Shown here: positions 23,603-24,133 of the stretch, piece after piece
How positions within the stretch are numbered: the stretch's first letter is position 1
Layout of the letters: the number at the start of each line of letters is the position of its first letter
From: Streptomyces wedmorensis
GTDB taxonomy: Bacteria; Actinomycetota; Actinomycetes; Streptomycetales; Streptomycetaceae
Length of the DNA stretch: 24,133 nucleotides
Reading direction: 5' to 3'
Assembly (NCBI RefSeq): GCF_000716445.1
Contig: NZ_JNWK01000083.1
Span: 1-24,133, forward strand
Made by a program: the position numbers and the translations under genes
Notes under the pieces: generated by a model
Seen by the model: only the letters and a program-made list of their open reading frames with translations
Told to the model about the DNA's origin: nothing
The model's database searches: none

Positions 23603-23918
23603 GGGGGTGTCCCTTCGCGAGGGGATGAACGGGGGTGCGAGCCGATCGGCTGCGGAGTGGAGTCTTGTCGACGCGCAGCGTGATCGCACATCCGTCGCCC
23701 TTTTCCGGCCGCGTACACGCATCCGGACCTACCGACTGGTCGTTCGGGGAGCTGGGAAGGGGTACGGGCCGCGACCCGACGGCGGACCGGCCCGCCCGGC
23801 CGCCGGGCCGTACAAGCTTGCACGACCGCTTCACCTGCGAGAACCCGAAAGACGTTCGAGGTTGGAGCACTTGCCCGGGTGCTTGATCGTCCGGAAGTCT
23901 GCCGTGGGCGACGGCGGC
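23603..23918. other. Non-coding gap upstream of the inhibitor gene
   Basis: No gene is supported here. An open frame crosses it on the plus strand (23607-24074), but it lacks recognisable domains and antisense-overlaps the inhibitor leader. The only structure I note is a short palindrome, CAAGCTTG at 23814-23821, within GTACAAGCTTGCAC, which could be an operator. No convincing promoter hexamers are seen for the inhibitor gene. Confidence 0.4.
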
Positions 23919-24018
23919 GGGGACGCCTGCCACGGGGATGCCTGCCCCGGGGACGACGGCGCCGGGACGGCCGGCCCCGTCGGGCGCCGGGCCTGTCCGG
24001 CACCGGGCCTGTCCGGCG
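23919..24018. repeat. Short GC-rich tandem repeats
   Basis: Three 15-base units, GGGGACGCCTGCCAC (23919-23933), GGGGATGCCTGCCCC (23934-23948) and a degenerate third copy (23949-23963), are followed by two 16-base units, CCGGGCCTGTCCGGCA and CCGGGCCTGTCCGGCG (23987-24002, 24003-24018). The pattern fits replication slippage in a non-coding stretch beside the insertion sequence. Confidence 0.65.
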
Positions 24019-24083
24019 CTGATCCGGGGACGTTCGCTAGTCTTCTGAGTCAGGAATTCTGTTCAGATGTATAGGCTTGCCCT

Positions 24084-24133
24084 ATGGCACGTACGGGGCG
24101 GCCGAAGGCCGAGTTGATCCTGTCGGATAAGGA
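24084..24133 (+). CDS. IS630-family transposase, N-terminal fragment (window edge)
   Basis: The last 50 bases encode MARTGRPKAELILSDK, which matches the usual N-terminus of actinomycete IS630-family transposases just before their helix-turn-helix. The ATG is at 24084; the gene runs out of the window. The catalytic DDE residues are outside, so completeness cannot be judged. The bases 24038-24083 probably include the left end of the element; the terminal repeat cannot be defined without the right end. A CTAG (24037-24040) containing the TA target preferred by the family is nearby. Confidence 0.75.
   Translation, partial: MARTGRPKAELILSDK

Noticed and set aside
23607..24074. Possible 155-residue plus-strand gene between the inhibitor and the IS
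   Set aside because: Crosses tandem repeats, has no recognisable domain and its start overlaps the leader of the inhibitor gene on the other strand.

Overview
The window looks like chromosomal DNA of a high-GC actinomycete, almost certainly Streptomyces or a close relative. GC is very high with strong third-position GC, many genes start with GTG (one with TTG), and there are Streptomyces-type secreted proteins, including a subtilisin-inhibitor (SSI) protein. Most of the window is coding. The right edge runs into an IS630-type transposase and the left edge cuts a dihydrodipicolinate-synthase-family gene.

The left 13.7 kb reads as one functional unit for using collagen, or 4-hydroxyproline-rich peptides. 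A minus-strand group (1-3242) encodes a DAAO-type FAD subunit, a small [2Fe-2S] subunit and a large FAD/BFD-type subunit, which together resemble a three-component D-hydroxyproline dehydrogenase. It is followed by a DHDPS-family protein, probably the deaminase of the next step. Divergent from it is a five-gene peptide ABC importer on the plus strand (3449-9180: lipoprotein, two permeases, two ATPases). It converges on a minus-strand group (9251-13598) made of a secreted M9 collagenase, a proline-racemase/hydroxyproline-epimerase-family enzyme and an ornithine-cyclodeaminase-family reductase. The inferred route is: the collagenase cuts collagen outside the cell, the importer takes up Hyp/Pro peptides, the epimerase makes cis-4-hydroxy-D-proline, the dehydrogenase oxidises it and the DHDPS-family enzyme deaminates the product. 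A final alpha-ketoglutarate semialdehyde dehydrogenase is expected beyond the left edge.

The strongest unexplained signal is regulatory. The importer promoter and the collagenase promoter, 10 kb apart, share a 31-bp block with one difference. It comprises a -35 TTGTCA, a 17-bp operator-like spacer and a -10 TATGTT. Related 17-bp imperfect palindromes lie at the promoters of the dehydrogenase group and the DHDPS-family gene. No regulator for this apparent regulon is visible in the window.

The right half is more miscellaneous. It has a MarR regulator divergent from an F420/deazaflavin-type nitroreductase fused to a hemerythrin domain, with a 17-bp palindrome between them. Next come an unrecognised conserved-looking gene and an operon of a nitronate-monooxygenase-like flavoprotein with an acyl-CoA synthetase. 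These are followed by a Tat-exported serine hydrolase of the beta-lactamase fold with an extra C-terminal domain, a secreted sialidase with a LamG-like domain, an SSI-family protease inhibitor with a predicted P1 arginine, a repeat-rich non-coding stretch and the IS630 start. Collagenase and sialidase together suggest an ability to exploit animal-derived matrix, but that is inference from gene content.
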